DNA of 13,993 nt, from contig URHP01000037.1 of NCBI GenBank assembly GCA_900547645.1, forward strand, positions 1 to 13,993, in the 5' to 3' direction. Shown here in pieces: positions 6,678 through 13,993 of this stretch. A program made the position numbers and the translations under genes. The stretch is from an uncultured Eubacteriales bacterium (GTDB taxonomy: Bacteria; Bacillota; Clostridia; Christensenellales; Borkfalkiaceae). The notes beneath the pieces were generated by a model. The model did not search any database, was not told where the DNA came from, and saw only the letters and a program-made list of their open reading frames with translations. Numbering within the stretch: the stretch's first letter is position 1; each line of letters starts with the position of its first letter.

Positions 6678-8011
6678 TGGATCTTTTCGATTTCAACGAC
6701 AACGAAGAGCGGGCAAAGCCGCTTGCCGAACGCATGCGCGCTTCCACGCTGGACGAGTTTGTCGGACAGCGGCATCTGGTTTCCGAAGGGAGCCTGCTGC
6801 GCCGTGCGATCGCGCTCGACCGGCTGGGGAGCTGTATCTTCTGGGGACCGCCCGGCTGCGGCAAGACGACGCTTGCAAACGTCATCGCCGCCAGGACCAA
6901 CGCCGATTTCATCAAACTCAATGCCGTCAATGCAGGCGTTGCCGACGTCAAAAAGGCGGTGGAGCAGGCGCGCGACAATCTGAAGCTCTTCAACCGGCGT
7001 ACCTATCTGATGCTGGACGAGTGCCATCGCTTCAACAAGACGCAGTCCGATTCGCTTCTGCCTGCCATCGAGCAGGGGACCATCGTATTCATCGGCTCCA
7101 CGACGGAAAATCCGTACGCTTCCATGACGCCCGCGATCGTCTCCCGCTGCCGCGTGTTCGAGTTCAAGCCGCTCACCGCGGCGGAGATCCGCGGCGCGCT
7201 CGAAAAGGCGCTGCACGACAGGCGGAAGGGACTCGGGAATTATGCCGCGCAGGTAGACGACGCGGCGTTCGACCACATCGCCGCGACGGCGGGCGGCGAC
7301 CTGCGTACGGCGTACAATGCGCTGGAGCTTGCCTTGCTCACCACCCCGCCGCAGGCGGACGGCACGGTGCACGTCACGCTTGCGGATGCGGAGCAGTCCA
7401 TTCAGAGGAAGGCGCTCTCTTACAACGAAGATCTGTATTACGATCTGCTTTCCGCCTTCTGCAAGTCGCTCCGCGGGAGCGATGCAAACGCTGCGCTCTA
7501 TTACGCCATGCGGCTCATCGAGGGCGGCTGCGATCCGCTTCTGGTGCTGCGGCGGCTGGTGGTGCATTCCGCCGAGGATGTGGGCATGGCGGATCCGAAC
7601 GCGCTCGTCGTGGCGACTTCCGCACTCACCGCGTTTCAGAATCTCGGCTATCCCGAAGGGCTTCTGCCGCTCTCCGAAGCGATCGTCTACGTCTGCGAAG
7701 CGGCAAAGAGCGGCGCGGTCAAAAACGCCATGTTCGCCGCGCAGAAGGATGCGCGCGAAAACCGCGACGACGCCGTCCCGGCGTATCTCAGGGACGTCTC
7801 GTACGGCAGCCGTGAAATGAAGGCAGCGCGGGAAGGGTATCTCTACCCGCACGATTTCGGCGGCTGGGTAAAACAGCAGTATCTGCCCGATTCGCTCAAA
7901 GACAGGGTATATTATAGGCCGACGGACAACGGGTTTGAACGGCAGGTAAAGAGGATACGCAAAGAAAAGGGGATGGACGGATCCGAAGAAACGAACGCGC
8001 CCGACGCATGA
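6674..8011 (+). CDS. rarA: Replication-associated recombination protein A (AAA ATPase)
   Basis: RarA/MgsA (Mgs1/WRNIP1 family) ATPase acting at stalled replication forks; 445 residues is the normal size. The N-terminus (PLAERMRASTLDEFVGQRHL, 16-35) is characteristic. Walker A is GPPGCGKT (58-65) and Walker B is LMLDECHRFNK, with Cys where Ile is usual. Sensor 1 is IGSTTENP. The C-terminal part contains RKALSYNEDLYYDLLSAFCKSLRGSD and the tetramerisation-domain segment VPAYLRD. Start: ATG 6674 (4-bp overlap) or the adjacent ATG 6677, which sits better behind GGAG at 6669-6672. The last five residues and the stop codon are encoded by the 5' arm and loop of the terminator hairpin, so the C-terminus is shaped by that repeat. 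Confidence 0.96.
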   Translation: MMDLFDFNDNEERAKPLAERMRASTLDEFVGQRHLVSEGSLLRRAIALDRLGSCIFWGPPGCGKTTLANVIAARTNADFIKLNAVNAGVADVKKAVEQARDNLKLFNRRTYLMLDECHRFNKTQSDSLLPAIEQGTIVFIGSTTENPYASMTPAIVSRCRVFEFKPLTAAEIRGALEKALHDRRKGLGNYAAQVDDAAFDHIAATAGGDLRTAYNALELALLTTPPQADGTVHVTLADAEQSIQRKALSYNEDLYYDLLSAFCKSLRGSDANAALYYAMRLIEGGCDPLLVLRRLVVHSAEDVGMADPNALVVATSALTAFQNLGYPEGLLPLSEAIVYVCEAAKSGAVKNAMFAAQKDARENRDDAVPAYLRDVSYGSREMKAAREGYLYPHDFGGWVKQQYLPDSLKDRVYYRPTDNGFERQVKRIRKEKGMDGSEETNAPDA

Positions 8012-8031
8012 CTGCGTCGGGCGCGGGTTTT
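7996..8031 (+). terminator. Rho-independent terminator / hairpin repeat copy 1
   Basis: A perfect 13-bp stem (CGCGCCCGACGCA at 7996-8008 with 8013-8025) closes a TGAC loop, followed by GG and TTTT at 8028-8031. The rarA TGA stop (8009-8011) is in the loop. The whole 30-bp hairpin is repeated identically at 9392-9421. Confidence 0.85.
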
Positions 8032-8070
8032 ACTAAAAATGACGAAGAAATGTTCAAAATAGATATTAAC

Positions 8071-8099
8071 TTGACTTTTTTGTCGTTGTAATTTATAAT
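8071..8099 (+). promoter_or_regulatory. Sigma-A-type promoter of the lipoprotein gene
   Basis: TTGACT at 8071-8076 and TATAAT at 8094-8099 are separated by 17 bp. Predicted start is near 8106, about 24 bases before the ATG at 8130. The gene therefore has its own strong housekeeping promoter, isolated from rarA by the terminator. Confidence 0.85.
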
Positions 8100-8129
8100 A
8101 AAAGTGAAATTTATGTTGAGGAGCGAAAC

Positions 8130-9356
8130 ATGAAAAAGATTTTCGCGGTCTTGGCGTCAGGGTTGCTTGGCGTTTCCATGCTTTTTTCCGGTTGCTATAC
8201 GCAGGAAGAAGAGCATGTGCATAAATTTTTAAATTATATCGCGAAAGAACCGACTTGTACGGAAGCAGGGATTTTGGAGCAGGTTTGTGAGGAATGTGGA
8301 GAAAAGGCATATTCCGACCTGGAGGCTATGGGGCATCGTTGGGTAGACGGGGTTTGTAGCAGATGCGGGAAAACGGAGAATGGCGCATCGGAAGGAGGGG
8401 AAGAGGAAACTCCTCCCGATGATTCTCCTGAAGATCCTCCTGTGGTTTCACCCGAACCGCGCTTTACCTTTATTCAAGATATTTATGAACAAGCATGTTC
8501 AATGGGTTATTTCTTGTCAAAAGAAGAGTTTTTATTGAATGTAAACAATACGGTTTTTACGCAAGTTTACATCAACGGAAAAGGAAGACTTAAATTATCG
8601 GCAGACGGCGGCATTTCAGCGGATGTCGGCGAAGTGCGTGTTGATATTCCCATGGATGTTGAAGCCGAACTTGGTATTGTTCTGCAAATTGAGATTTCAG
8701 ATGGGTGCTTGACCGTTTCGGATACAATGGGAAAAACAATGGAATTCGGCGTGATCGACGGGCTGGCAGAAACAGATTCGTCCGATTGTGTTGCAGGATT
8801 TGCTATCAATTTGCAGAACGAATTGTTGATTTTGTATCAGAGCGGAAAGATTAAAAAGGTAGGCACGCTTGCTTCCGATCTGCAAAATGTGGATGAAGAT
8901 TTATTGTTATATCTTTGGAGAGACGGTGCATATGCTGCATATAGTCCGTTTGACAGAACAGCGACCTCTGTGACCGTTGCGCCGACGCACCTCGGATTTC
9001 CGGTAAATTCTGTTGCGCCTTCAGCGTTTGTTGGTTGCTTCGATCTTGTGAGTGTAAATTTGTCCGAGGGGATTGAAACGATCGGGGCACATGCTTTTGA
9101 GAAATGTAGATCGCTGGAGTCTGTGATTTTGCCTGTTTCATTGCGACAAATATACTGTACTGCATTTTTCGGCTGCGATGCGATGAAATCGATTTTCTAT
9201 TGCGGGACAGAGGAGCAATGGATGGAAGTCAATGTCGGGGCGGCACTTAATCAGCCTGTTTTTGACGCAACAGTATATTATTACAGCGAAAAGCCGCCTA
9301 CACAGATAGGGAACTATTGGAGATTCCTTGACAATAAAGTGCTGGTTTGGCGTTGA
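8130..9356 (+). CDS. BspA-type leucine-rich-repeat surface lipoprotein
   Basis: A 408-residue predicted lipoprotein. The signal peptide (1-21) ends in LFSGC with Cys22 as the lipidation site. Residues 29-82 form a small cysteine module (C43, C53xxC56, GH69, C76xxC79) of a kind often repeated in gut Clostridia surface proteins. Residues 83-112 are an acidic, Pro-rich linker. The middle region includes VYINGKGRLKLSADGGISADVG, resembling 'IN-x-GxL-x-DG-x-LG' modules of such proteins. Residues near 285-370 carry two to three BspA-type repeats (SAFVGCFDLVSVNL, HAFEKCRSLESVIL, TAFFGCDAMKSIFY), and the end ATVYYYSEKPPTQIGNYWRF is common in that group. The role is probably adhesion or surface display; the ligand is unknown. 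Base composition is clearly more AT-rich than its neighbours, and identical hairpins bracket the gene, suggesting acquisition. GAGGAG precedes the ATG. Confidence 0.9.
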   Translation: MKKIFAVLASGLLGVSMLFSGCYTQEEEHVHKFLNYIAKEPTCTEAGILEQVCEECGEKAYSDLEAMGHRWVDGVCSRCGKTENGASEGGEEETPPDDSPEDPPVVSPEPRFTFIQDIYEQACSMGYFLSKEEFLLNVNNTVFTQVYINGKGRLKLSADGGISADVGEVRVDIPMDVEAELGIVLQIEISDGCLTVSDTMGKTMEFGVIDGLAETDSSDCVAGFAINLQNELLILYQSGKIKKVGTLASDLQNVDEDLLLYLWRDGAYAAYSPFDRTATSVTVAPTHLGFPVNSVAPSAFVGCFDLVSVNLSEGIETIGAHAFEKCRSLESVILPVSLRQIYCTAFFGCDAMKSIFYCGTEEQWMEVNVGAALNQPVFDATVYYYSEKPPTQIGNYWRFLDNKVLVWR

Positions 9357-9388
9357 TACAAGCAACTGTAATTGTAATAGAAAGCAAA

Positions 9389-9429
9389 ATCCGCGCCCGA
9401 CGCATGACTGCGTCGGGCGCGGATCTTTT
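9389..9429. terminator. Bidirectional terminator / hairpin repeat copy 2
   Basis: The same 30-bp hairpin as at 7996-8025 lies at 9392-9421 (identical stem and TGAC loop). Here the stem extends 3 bp to ATC...GAT (16 bp, 9389-9404 with 9409-9424). TTTT at 9426-9429 serves the plus strand, and AAAA at 9386-9389 gives a T-run on the minus strand. It therefore fits both the lipoprotein gene and the convergent zinc-ribbon gene. Confidence 0.85.
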
Positions 9430-9439
9430 ACCCGTTTTA

Positions 9440-9790
<351 letters not shown>

Positions 9791-9799
9791 TTAGTAATT

Positions 9800-9863
9800 A
9801 AATTTCTTACGTATTTTCATTATATAGCATTTAATTTTCTGTGTCAAGCAAAATAAGAAATTT
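9800..9863. repeat. 10-bp inverted repeat flanking the promoter (possible operator arms)
   Basis: AAATTTCTTA at 9800-9809 and its exact reverse complement TAAGAAATTT at 9854-9863 are separated by 44 bp. They lie on either side of the minus-strand promoter and next to a gene for a DNA-binding protein. They could be operator half-sites, but in AT-rich DNA a chance match is possible. Confidence 0.35.
9819..9847 (-). promoter_or_regulatory. Consensus promoter of the zinc-ribbon gene
   Basis: Read on the minus strand, TTGACA (9847-9842) and TATAAT (9824-9819) are separated by 17 bp, a perfect sigma-A match. The predicted start is near 9812, leaving a leader of about 33 bases. The 124-bp divergent region 9779-9902 is AT-rich and must also contain the regulator's promoter, for which I see no clear boxes. 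Confidence 0.88.
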
Positions 9864-9902
9864 TTTTGGTATTTTATTGGCAGGGAAAGGAGTGCTGTAA
9901 CG

Positions 9903-10214
9903 ATGAAACTGAAGATAAAAGAGCTTCGGGAAGAGGCGCAGCTGACGCAGACGGAGCTTGCCAAGAAAATCGGGACTTCGCAGCGGAACGTAAGCAATTG
10001 GGAGACGGGAACAAGCGAACCGGATCTGGAGACGATCGGAAAACTTGCCGATATTTTCGGGGTGAGCATTGACGAATTGTTCGGCAAGGACAGCGTTGTG
10101 ACGGAGGTGCGCCAGCTGGAAGGGCTGGACAGACTGCTCGTGCGGAAAGTCCGCAGTCTGGGCGACGAGCAAAAGGCGGCGCTGCTTGCATTTCTGAACG
10201 GATTCACAAGATAA
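9903..10214 (+). CDS. XRE-family transcriptional regulator
   Basis: A 103-residue Cro/C1-type helix-turn-helix protein. The DNA-binding domain spans about residues 4-60 (IKELREEAQLTQTELAKKIGTSQRNVSNWETGTSEPDLETIGKLADIFGVSIDELF), with the recognition helix around 26-34. The remaining 40 residues are charged and could mediate dimerisation; no sensor or peptidase domain is present. The ATG follows AAGGAG at 9887-9892. It is divergent from the zinc-ribbon gene, whose promoter lies in the shared intergenic region, so it may control that gene, itself, or both. This is inference from position. A bidirectional terminator follows directly. Confidence 0.92.
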   Translation: MKLKIKELREEAQLTQTELAKKIGTSQRNVSNWETGTSEPDLETIGKLADIFGVSIDELFGKDSVVTEVRQLEGLDRLLVRKVRSLGDEQKAALLAFLNGFTR

Positions 10215-10219
10215 AAAAC

Positions 10220-10252
10220 GGGCGCGGCAGAAGCCGCGCCCATATGATTTTT
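10220..10252. terminator. Bidirectional terminator
   Basis: A 9-bp perfect GC stem (GGGCGCGGC at 10220-10228 with 10233-10241) closes an AGAA loop. TTTTT at 10248-10252 serves the plus-strand regulator gene. An A-run at 10214-10218 gives a T-run on the minus strand for the convergent nitroreductase gene. Confidence 0.85.
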
Positions 10253-10261
10253 GCAGAAGGA

Positions 10262-10801
10262 TCAAAGGAGTAAGAAAGTTTCCTCAAGGGGCTTTCTGTT
10301 TTTGGGACGGACGGGATCGCCCGCTTTGGCGTAGCCGAGAGCGACGACCACGGGGATGCGCACCGGATCTCTGATGCCGAGCGCCTCGCGCAGCTTTTCT
10401 TCGTTCCGCCATCCGAGGATGCAGCTCGATACGCCCGCTGCTTCGGCGGCGATCACAAGGTGCGCCGTCAGAATGCCCAGATCGTTTGCCGTGAAGTCGG
10501 TGTTCTTCATGCGCCCGCCCAGCTTTGCGGTCAGATTGCTCTTTCCCTCACAGACCGCGACGAGCGCGCCTGCGTCGGATGCAAATTTGTTCATGCCAAG
10601 CCCCTGCAGGCACCCGGCAACTTCCTTGCGCCTTTCGCCCAAAACGGCGACGAGTTTCCATGGCTGTGCGTTGCAGGCGGAGGGGGCAAGCAGGGCGGCG
10701 GCGCAGATCCTTTTGACGAGGTCCGCGGGAACTTCCCGCCCGTCGAAGGTGCGGCAGCTCTGCCTGTTGCGATAGAGTCGTTCGATGTCTTCAAGTTCCA
10801 T
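10262..10801 (-). CDS. Nitroreductase-family flavoprotein
   Basis: A 179-residue FMN-dependent oxidoreductase of the nitroreductase superfamily. RNRQSCRTF (11-19) corresponds to the RRSxRxF phosphate-binding start, and LAPSACNAQPWKLVAV (38-53) is the conserved APSxxNxQPW segment. TANDLGILTAHLVIAAEAAGVSSCILGW is the typical central helix and Gxxxx-GW region, and PVVVALGYA is the final strand. The cysteine in SSC and the GYAK end are usual for small anaerobe enzymes. The electron acceptor is not predictable. The ATG (10801) is used because upstream frame is intergenic and shows no family similarity; only a weak AGGGA ribosome site precedes it. It appears to be a single gene ending at a bidirectional terminator. 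No convincing promoter is visible upstream. Confidence 0.92.
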   Translation of the reverse strand: MELEDIERLYRNRQSCRTFDGREVPADLVKRICAAALLAPSACNAQPWKLVAVLGERRKEVAGCLQGLGMNKFASDAGALVAVCEGKSNLTAKLGGRMKNTDFTANDLGILTAHLVIAAEAAGVSSCILGWRNEEKLREALGIRDPVRIPVVVALGYAKAGDPVRPKNRKPLEETFLLL

Positions 10802-10829
10802 ATGTTTGTTTCCCTGATGATGGTTTTCT

Positions 10830-10842
10830 GATCGCTGCGATC
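10830..10842. repeat. Short perfect palindrome upstream of the nitroreductase gene
   Basis: GATCGC-T-GCGATC forms a 6-bp perfect inverted repeat around one base, about 30 bp upstream of the nitroreductase start. It could be an operator in the 187-bp gap 10802-10988; nothing else there is identifiable except the terminator at 10944-10971. Confidence 0.3.
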
Positions 10843-10943
10843 GATTGGGTGCAGACGGGGAAGAGTCCTTATTTGATCTTTGCCGTTCTGAGGAGTTGAG
10901 GGTTTGCGCGCTGCTTTGGGAAAATACTCCCGCTAGAAACGGT

Positions 10944-10971
10944 TGCGGGCGCGGCTTTTGCCGCGCCCGCA
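10944..10971 (-). terminator. Terminator downstream of transketolase
   Basis: A 12-bp perfect stem (10944-10955 with 10960-10971) closes a 4-base loop, 17 bp beyond the tkt stop. The T-tract on the minus strand is poor (GTTTC), so termination may be partial. It shares the GGGCGCGG core with the other three terminators of the window. Confidence 0.65.
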
Positions 10972-10988
10972 CTTGCTTAATGCATTGC

Positions 10989-12992
10989 TTATTTTGCCTT
11001 TGCGAGGGAGGACTTTGCCTTTTCGACGACATTTTCCACGGTGAAGCCGAACAGCTTGAACAGCTGTGCGGCGGGACCGCTTGCGCCGAAGGTGGACATG
11101 CCGATGATCTCGCCGCAGTCGCCCGCGTACTTGTACCAGCTGTAGGGCGAACCCGCTTCCACGCACACGCGCGCCCTGACGGCGGCGGGCATGACGCTCT
11201 CCTTATATTCCGCGCTCTGTTTTTCAAACTCTTCGAAGCAGGGCATGGAGATGACGCGCGCCTTGATGCCTTCCTCGGCGAGTTTCGCCTTTGCGCCGAC
11301 ACACTGCTCGACTTCCGAACCGCTGGCGATCAGCAGAACGTCGGGCGTACCTTCGCAGTCTTCCAGCACATAGCCGCCCTTGAGCGCGACCAGCCCGCTG
11401 CCCGCATACTGCGGCAGATTCTGGCGGGTGAGCACCAGCGCGGTGGGGGCGGTGCCCGTGAGCGCCGAGATCCACGCAGCCGCCGTCTCTTTGCCGTCTG
11501 CGGGGCGGTAGACCTTCATGTTGGGGATGGAGCGCAGCGCGATGAGCTGTTCGACGGGCTCATGCGTCGGTCCGTCTTCGCCGACGCCGATGGAGTCATG
11601 CGTCAGGATATAGACGACGGGGATGTTCATGAGCGCCGAAAGACGCATCGCGTGCTTGCAGTAGTCGGAGAAGATGAAGAAGGTCGCGCAGTAGCACCTG
11701 AGTCCGCCGTGAAGCTGCATGCCGTTGGTGATCGCCGCCATGGCGTGCTCGCGGATGCCGAAGTGCATGTTCCTGCCGCTCTTGTCGTTTGCGGTGAAGT
11801 TGCCGTACTTGACGGTGTCCGTGTCCTTCATGTCGGAGAGATTGGAGGGAGCGAGGTCCGCCGAGCCGCCCATCAGATTGGGAACGAGCGCGGCGATCTT
11901 GTTGAGCACCGTCGCGGAGGTCTGGCGCGTCGCCATGGGCTTTTCAAACCTGAACAGATCCTCCACCTTGGTAAGATCCACCATTTCGCCGCTCATCGCC
12001 GCCTTGTATGCCTTGGCGAGTTCGGGATACTTCTTTTCGTATTCCGCGAACATTGCCTTCCATTCGCGTTCCTTCTTGGCGCCGCGTCTGCCTGCCTTGG
12101 CGGTGTGTTCGAATACTTCCGCGGGCACTTCGAAGGGCGCGCACGTCCAGCCGAAGCGTTCCTTGGTCTTCTGCAGGTTCTCTGCGCCGAGCGGGGCGCC
12201 GTGGCACTTGTGGCTGCCTTCGAGCGGCGTGCCGTAGCCGATCTTGGTCTTGCAGATGATGATGGAGGGTTTTTTCGTCTCTTTCTGCGCCTTCTTGATG
12301 GCGTTGGAGAGCATGGCGACGTTGTCGGGATTTTCAACGAGGTCTACCTTGATGACCTGCCAGTTCTGCGCCTTGAAGCGCATGGCGACGTCCTCTTTGA
12401 AGGTGATGTCCGTATCGCCTTCAATGGTGATGTCGTTGTCGTCGTAGAAGAGGATGAGTTTGCCCAGCTCGTGCGTGCCTGCAAACGAGCACGCTTCGTA
12501 GGAGATGCCTTCTTCCAGGCAGCCGTCGCCGCACAGCGCATAGGTGTAGTGATCGACGACGGGGAAGCCTTCACGGTTGAACACCGCCGCAAGATGCGCT
12601 TCGGCGACCGCCATGCCGACGGCGTTCGCAATGCCCTGTCCCAGAGGGCCCGTCGTCGTCTCGATGCCTACCGTGTGACCGTATTCGGGGTGACCGGGCG
12701 TCTTGGAACCGAGCTGACGGAAGTTCATCAGGTCTTCCTTGGTCAGTCCCATGCCGTAGAGGTAGAGCAGGGAATAGTCGAGCATGGAGCCGTGTCCTGC
12801 GGAGAGTACGAAGCGGTCCCTGTCGTCCCACTTGGGATCCTTGTTGTTGAATTTCAGGAAGTTCTGCCACAGCGTGTAGGCAATGGGCGCGGAACCGATG
12901 GGCAGTCCGGGGTGTCCCGAATTTGCCTTCTGAATGGCTTCCGCAGAGAGGATGCGGATGGCGTTAATGGTGGTCTGTCTGACTTCTTTCAT
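10989..12992 (-). CDS. tkt: Transketolase
   Basis: TPP-dependent enzyme moving two-carbon units in the pentose phosphate pathway; also a source of erythrose 4-phosphate for the DAHP synthase encoded in the same window. The full-length 667 residues match the family (about 660-670). The N-terminal signature is AIQKANSGHPGLPIGSAP (19-36). The substrate region is KTPGHPEYGHTVGIETTTGPLGQG. The TPP motif starts at GDGCLEEG and ends at the DDND segment of LILFYDDNDITIEG. The pyrimidine-domain motif MHFGIREHAMAAITNGMQLHGG includes the conserved glutamate. DSIGVGEDGPTHEPVEQL and RPADGKE are also typical. AAGGAG precedes the ATG at a normal distance. It follows the phosphohexomutase gene by 18 bp, so the two probably form one operon. 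Confidence 0.97.
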   Translation of the reverse strand: MKEVRQTTINAIRILSAEAIQKANSGHPGLPIGSAPIAYTLWQNFLKFNNKDPKWDDRDRFVLSAGHGSMLDYSLLYLYGMGLTKEDLMNFRQLGSKTPGHPEYGHTVGIETTTGPLGQGIANAVGMAVAEAHLAAVFNREGFPVVDHYTYALCGDGCLEEGISYEACSFAGTHELGKLILFYDDNDITIEGDTDITFKEDVAMRFKAQNWQVIKVDLVENPDNVAMLSNAIKKAQKETKKPSIIICKTKIGYGTPLEGSHKCHGAPLGAENLQKTKERFGWTCAPFEVPAEVFEHTAKAGRRGAKKEREWKAMFAEYEKKYPELAKAYKAAMSGEMVDLTKVEDLFRFEKPMATRQTSATVLNKIAALVPNLMGGSADLAPSNLSDMKDTDTVKYGNFTANDKSGRNMHFGIREHAMAAITNGMQLHGGLRCYCATFFIFSDYCKHAMRLSALMNIPVVYILTHDSIGVGEDGPTHEPVEQLIALRSIPNMKVYRPADGKETAAAWISALTGTAPTALVLTRQNLPQYAGSGLVALKGGYVLEDCEGTPDVLLIASGSEVEQCVGAKAKLAEEGIKARVISMPCFEEFEKQSAEYKESVMPAAVRARVCVEAGSPYSWYKYAGDCGEIIGMSTFGASGPAAQLFKLFGFTVENVVEKAKSSLAKAK

Positions 12993-13010
12993 AGCTTCGT
13001 TCTCCTTGAC

Positions 13011-13945
13011 TTAAATTTGTTTTTTGAGATTTTCGAGATTGAGGAAGGGGTAGGCGGAGAGGAATTCATACAGCGCGCGCAGGATGCGTCCGCTGCCGCC
13101 CGGGGAGTTGCTTTCGACGTTGATGGGGAGGATGGGCTCGTGCAGGCTCATGCGGATGAGCGCCCATCCGTCTCCCGCGTCCTTTGCGAAGTTGACGCGC
13201 ACGCCCTCGCAGTTGTCTGGCGCGAGCGTGAGGTCGGGCGATTGCTGCGCATATGCCGTAAAATCGGCAATGACGCCTGCGCCCAGCGCCTTGAAATCGC
13301 ATCCCGGAATAAAGGCGAGGCGCACTTCCACGGCTTCCGCGGGTTCGGGAAGGTCGGCAATGAGCGAGGTGAGCTCTTTTCCCTCCTTCGCACATCCGGC
13401 GAGCGCGATGAGCAGGCGGGTGACGAGGTATGCGCCGTCGTCGAGGAAGTAGTTTTCCCTGAGTGCGGCGTGACCGCTCGTCTCGATCGCGAGCGGGGAG
13501 TACTGTCCTTCGGCGTTCAGCCGCTTGGATTCGTTGATGACGTTCTTATAGCCGCGCTTGAAACGGCGGTGTACGCCGCCGTGCGCCTTGATGAACGCCG
13601 CAAGTCCGTCGCTCGTCACCGAGTCGGTGACGATGACGCCCGGCCGTTCCGCCAGCAGAATGGCGGAGATGAGCGCGATGAGACGGTTGCGGTTGATCTC
13701 TTCGCCGTTTGCGGCGACTGCGCCCGCGCGGTCCACGTCGGTGTCGAAGATGATGCCGAAGTCCGCTTTGTTCTTGACGACCGCCGCGCAGACGGACTGC
13801 ATCGCCGCTTCGTTTTCGGGATTGGGGATGTGATTGGGGAAGCGCCCGTCCGGCTCCAGAAACTGCGATCCCGCCGTATCTGCGCCGAGAGGCTTCAAGA
13901 CGAGGTCGACATAAAAGCCGCCCGCGCCGTTGCCCGCGTCCACGA
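13011..13945 (-). CDS. Phosphomannomutase/phosphoglucomutase, C-terminal part (5' truncated)
   Basis: Alpha-D-phosphohexomutase interconverting hexose 1- and 6-phosphates. The visible 311 residues start in VDAGNGAGG (domain II) and lack domain I with the catalytic phosphoserine, lost at the contig end. DGRFPNHIPNPENEAAM, the metal loop DTDVDR (67-72), the RRFKRGYKNVI segment and the sugar-binding ETSGHAALRENYFLDDGAYL are visible. DTDVDR, not the more common DGDGDR, suggests a distinct subgroup. The C-terminal phosphate loop of canonical members (RxSGTEP) is not seen; instead NVESNSPGGSGR occupies that place. Upstream codons beyond 13945 are adapter. It precedes tkt by 18 bp on the same strand. 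Confidence 0.9.
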
Positions 13946-13993
13946 CTGTCTCTTATACACATCTCCGAGCCCACGAGACTAGCGCTCATCTCG
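13946..13993 (-). other. Illumina Nextera i7 adapter (artefact)
   Basis: Reverse complement of the left-end sequence. The Tn5 mosaic end is at 13946-13964, the rest of the read-2 adapter reaches 13979, the same 8-base index is at 13980-13987, and the P7 tail is at 13988-13993. It is not genomic. On the plus strand it encodes the artefact peptide LLYTSPSPRD, and on the minus strand SLVGSEMCIRD. Confidence 0.98.

Larger units (their letters stand above)
7996..9421. repeat. Pair of identical 30-bp palindromes bracketing the lipoprotein gene
   Basis: Copies at 7996-8025 and 9392-9421 match at every base, including the loop, and both are followed within a few bases by TTTTAC. They are 1,396 bp apart in the same orientation. 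They serve as terminators, but the identity over stem and loop suggests a shared origin rather than independent evolution. Confidence 0.85.

Noticed and set aside
7996..9421. CRISPR-like or attachment-site reading of the hairpin pair
   Set aside because: There are only two copies 1.4 kb apart, with no spacer array, no integrase and no tRNA. Each is followed by a T-run, so terminator function explains them most simply.
9841..9902. Plus-strand promoter for the XRE regulator
   Set aside because: I found only weak -10-like TATTTT near 9870 and no acceptable -35 at 16-18 bp, so I did not call it.
10802..10930. Promoter or small gene between tkt and the nitroreductase gene
   Set aside because: No convincing promoter boxes and no credible short open frame with a ribosome site were seen on either strand.
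10845..13982. Long plus-strand open frame of 1,045 codons
   Set aside because: It is antisense to transketolase and the phosphohexomutase, has no family similarity that I can see, and ends in adapter-encoded LLYTSPSPRD. Long antisense frames are common in GC-rich DNA.

Overview
The window is a 13,993-base contig with about 13.9 kb of genuine bacterial DNA (roughly 48-13945). Both ends carry an Illumina/Nextera transposon adapter with its index, so they are library artefacts. Both terminal genes (alanine racemase at the left, a phosphohexomutase at the right) are cut by these ends. The DNA is mostly GC-rich and tightly packed, with many 1-11 bp gene overlaps. The gene set (rsmD-coaD with neighbouring ylbJ/ylbK-type genes, a BspA-type leucine-rich-repeat lipoprotein, consensus sigma-A promoters) points to an uncultured Clostridia-like Bacillota, probably from a gut community. 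Finer placement is a guess.

Layout, left to right. (1) 49-1288 (+): alr C-terminal part and 5-formyltetrahydrofolate cyclo-ligase. (2) A consensus promoter at 1285-1314 starts an operon, 1345-4899 (+): unknown five-helix membrane protein, rsmD, coaD, a class I DAHP synthase and prephenate dehydratase, all overlapping or spaced by 1 bp. (3) A YlbJ-like gene on the minus strand (4896-5846) meets pheA tail to tail and faces a patatin-type hydrolase (ylbK-like, +), which overlaps rarA (+). In Bacillus subtilis rsmD, coaD, ylbJ and ylbK are consecutive, so this looks like the same neighbourhood with aroF-pheA inserted and ylbJ inverted. (4) 8012-10241 is a more AT-rich accessory stretch. It holds a lipoprotein gene bracketed by two copies of an identical 30-bp hairpin, a small zinc-ribbon membrane protein (-), and a divergent XRE-type regulator (+). 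(5) 10262-13945 (-): a nitroreductase, then transketolase preceded by the truncated phosphohexomutase.

Most genes are core metabolism: cell wall (alr), folate, CoA, aromatic amino acids, pentose phosphate, hexose phosphate, ribosome methylation and replication-fork repair. I found no complete novel defence or mobile system, no CRISPR array and no RNA gene. The parts most worth a second look are the hairpin-bracketed lipoprotein cassette, which could be deleted or gained by recombination between the repeats, the inverted ylbJ with a possible sporulation-type promoter, and the regulatory region between the zinc-ribbon gene and the XRE regulator.
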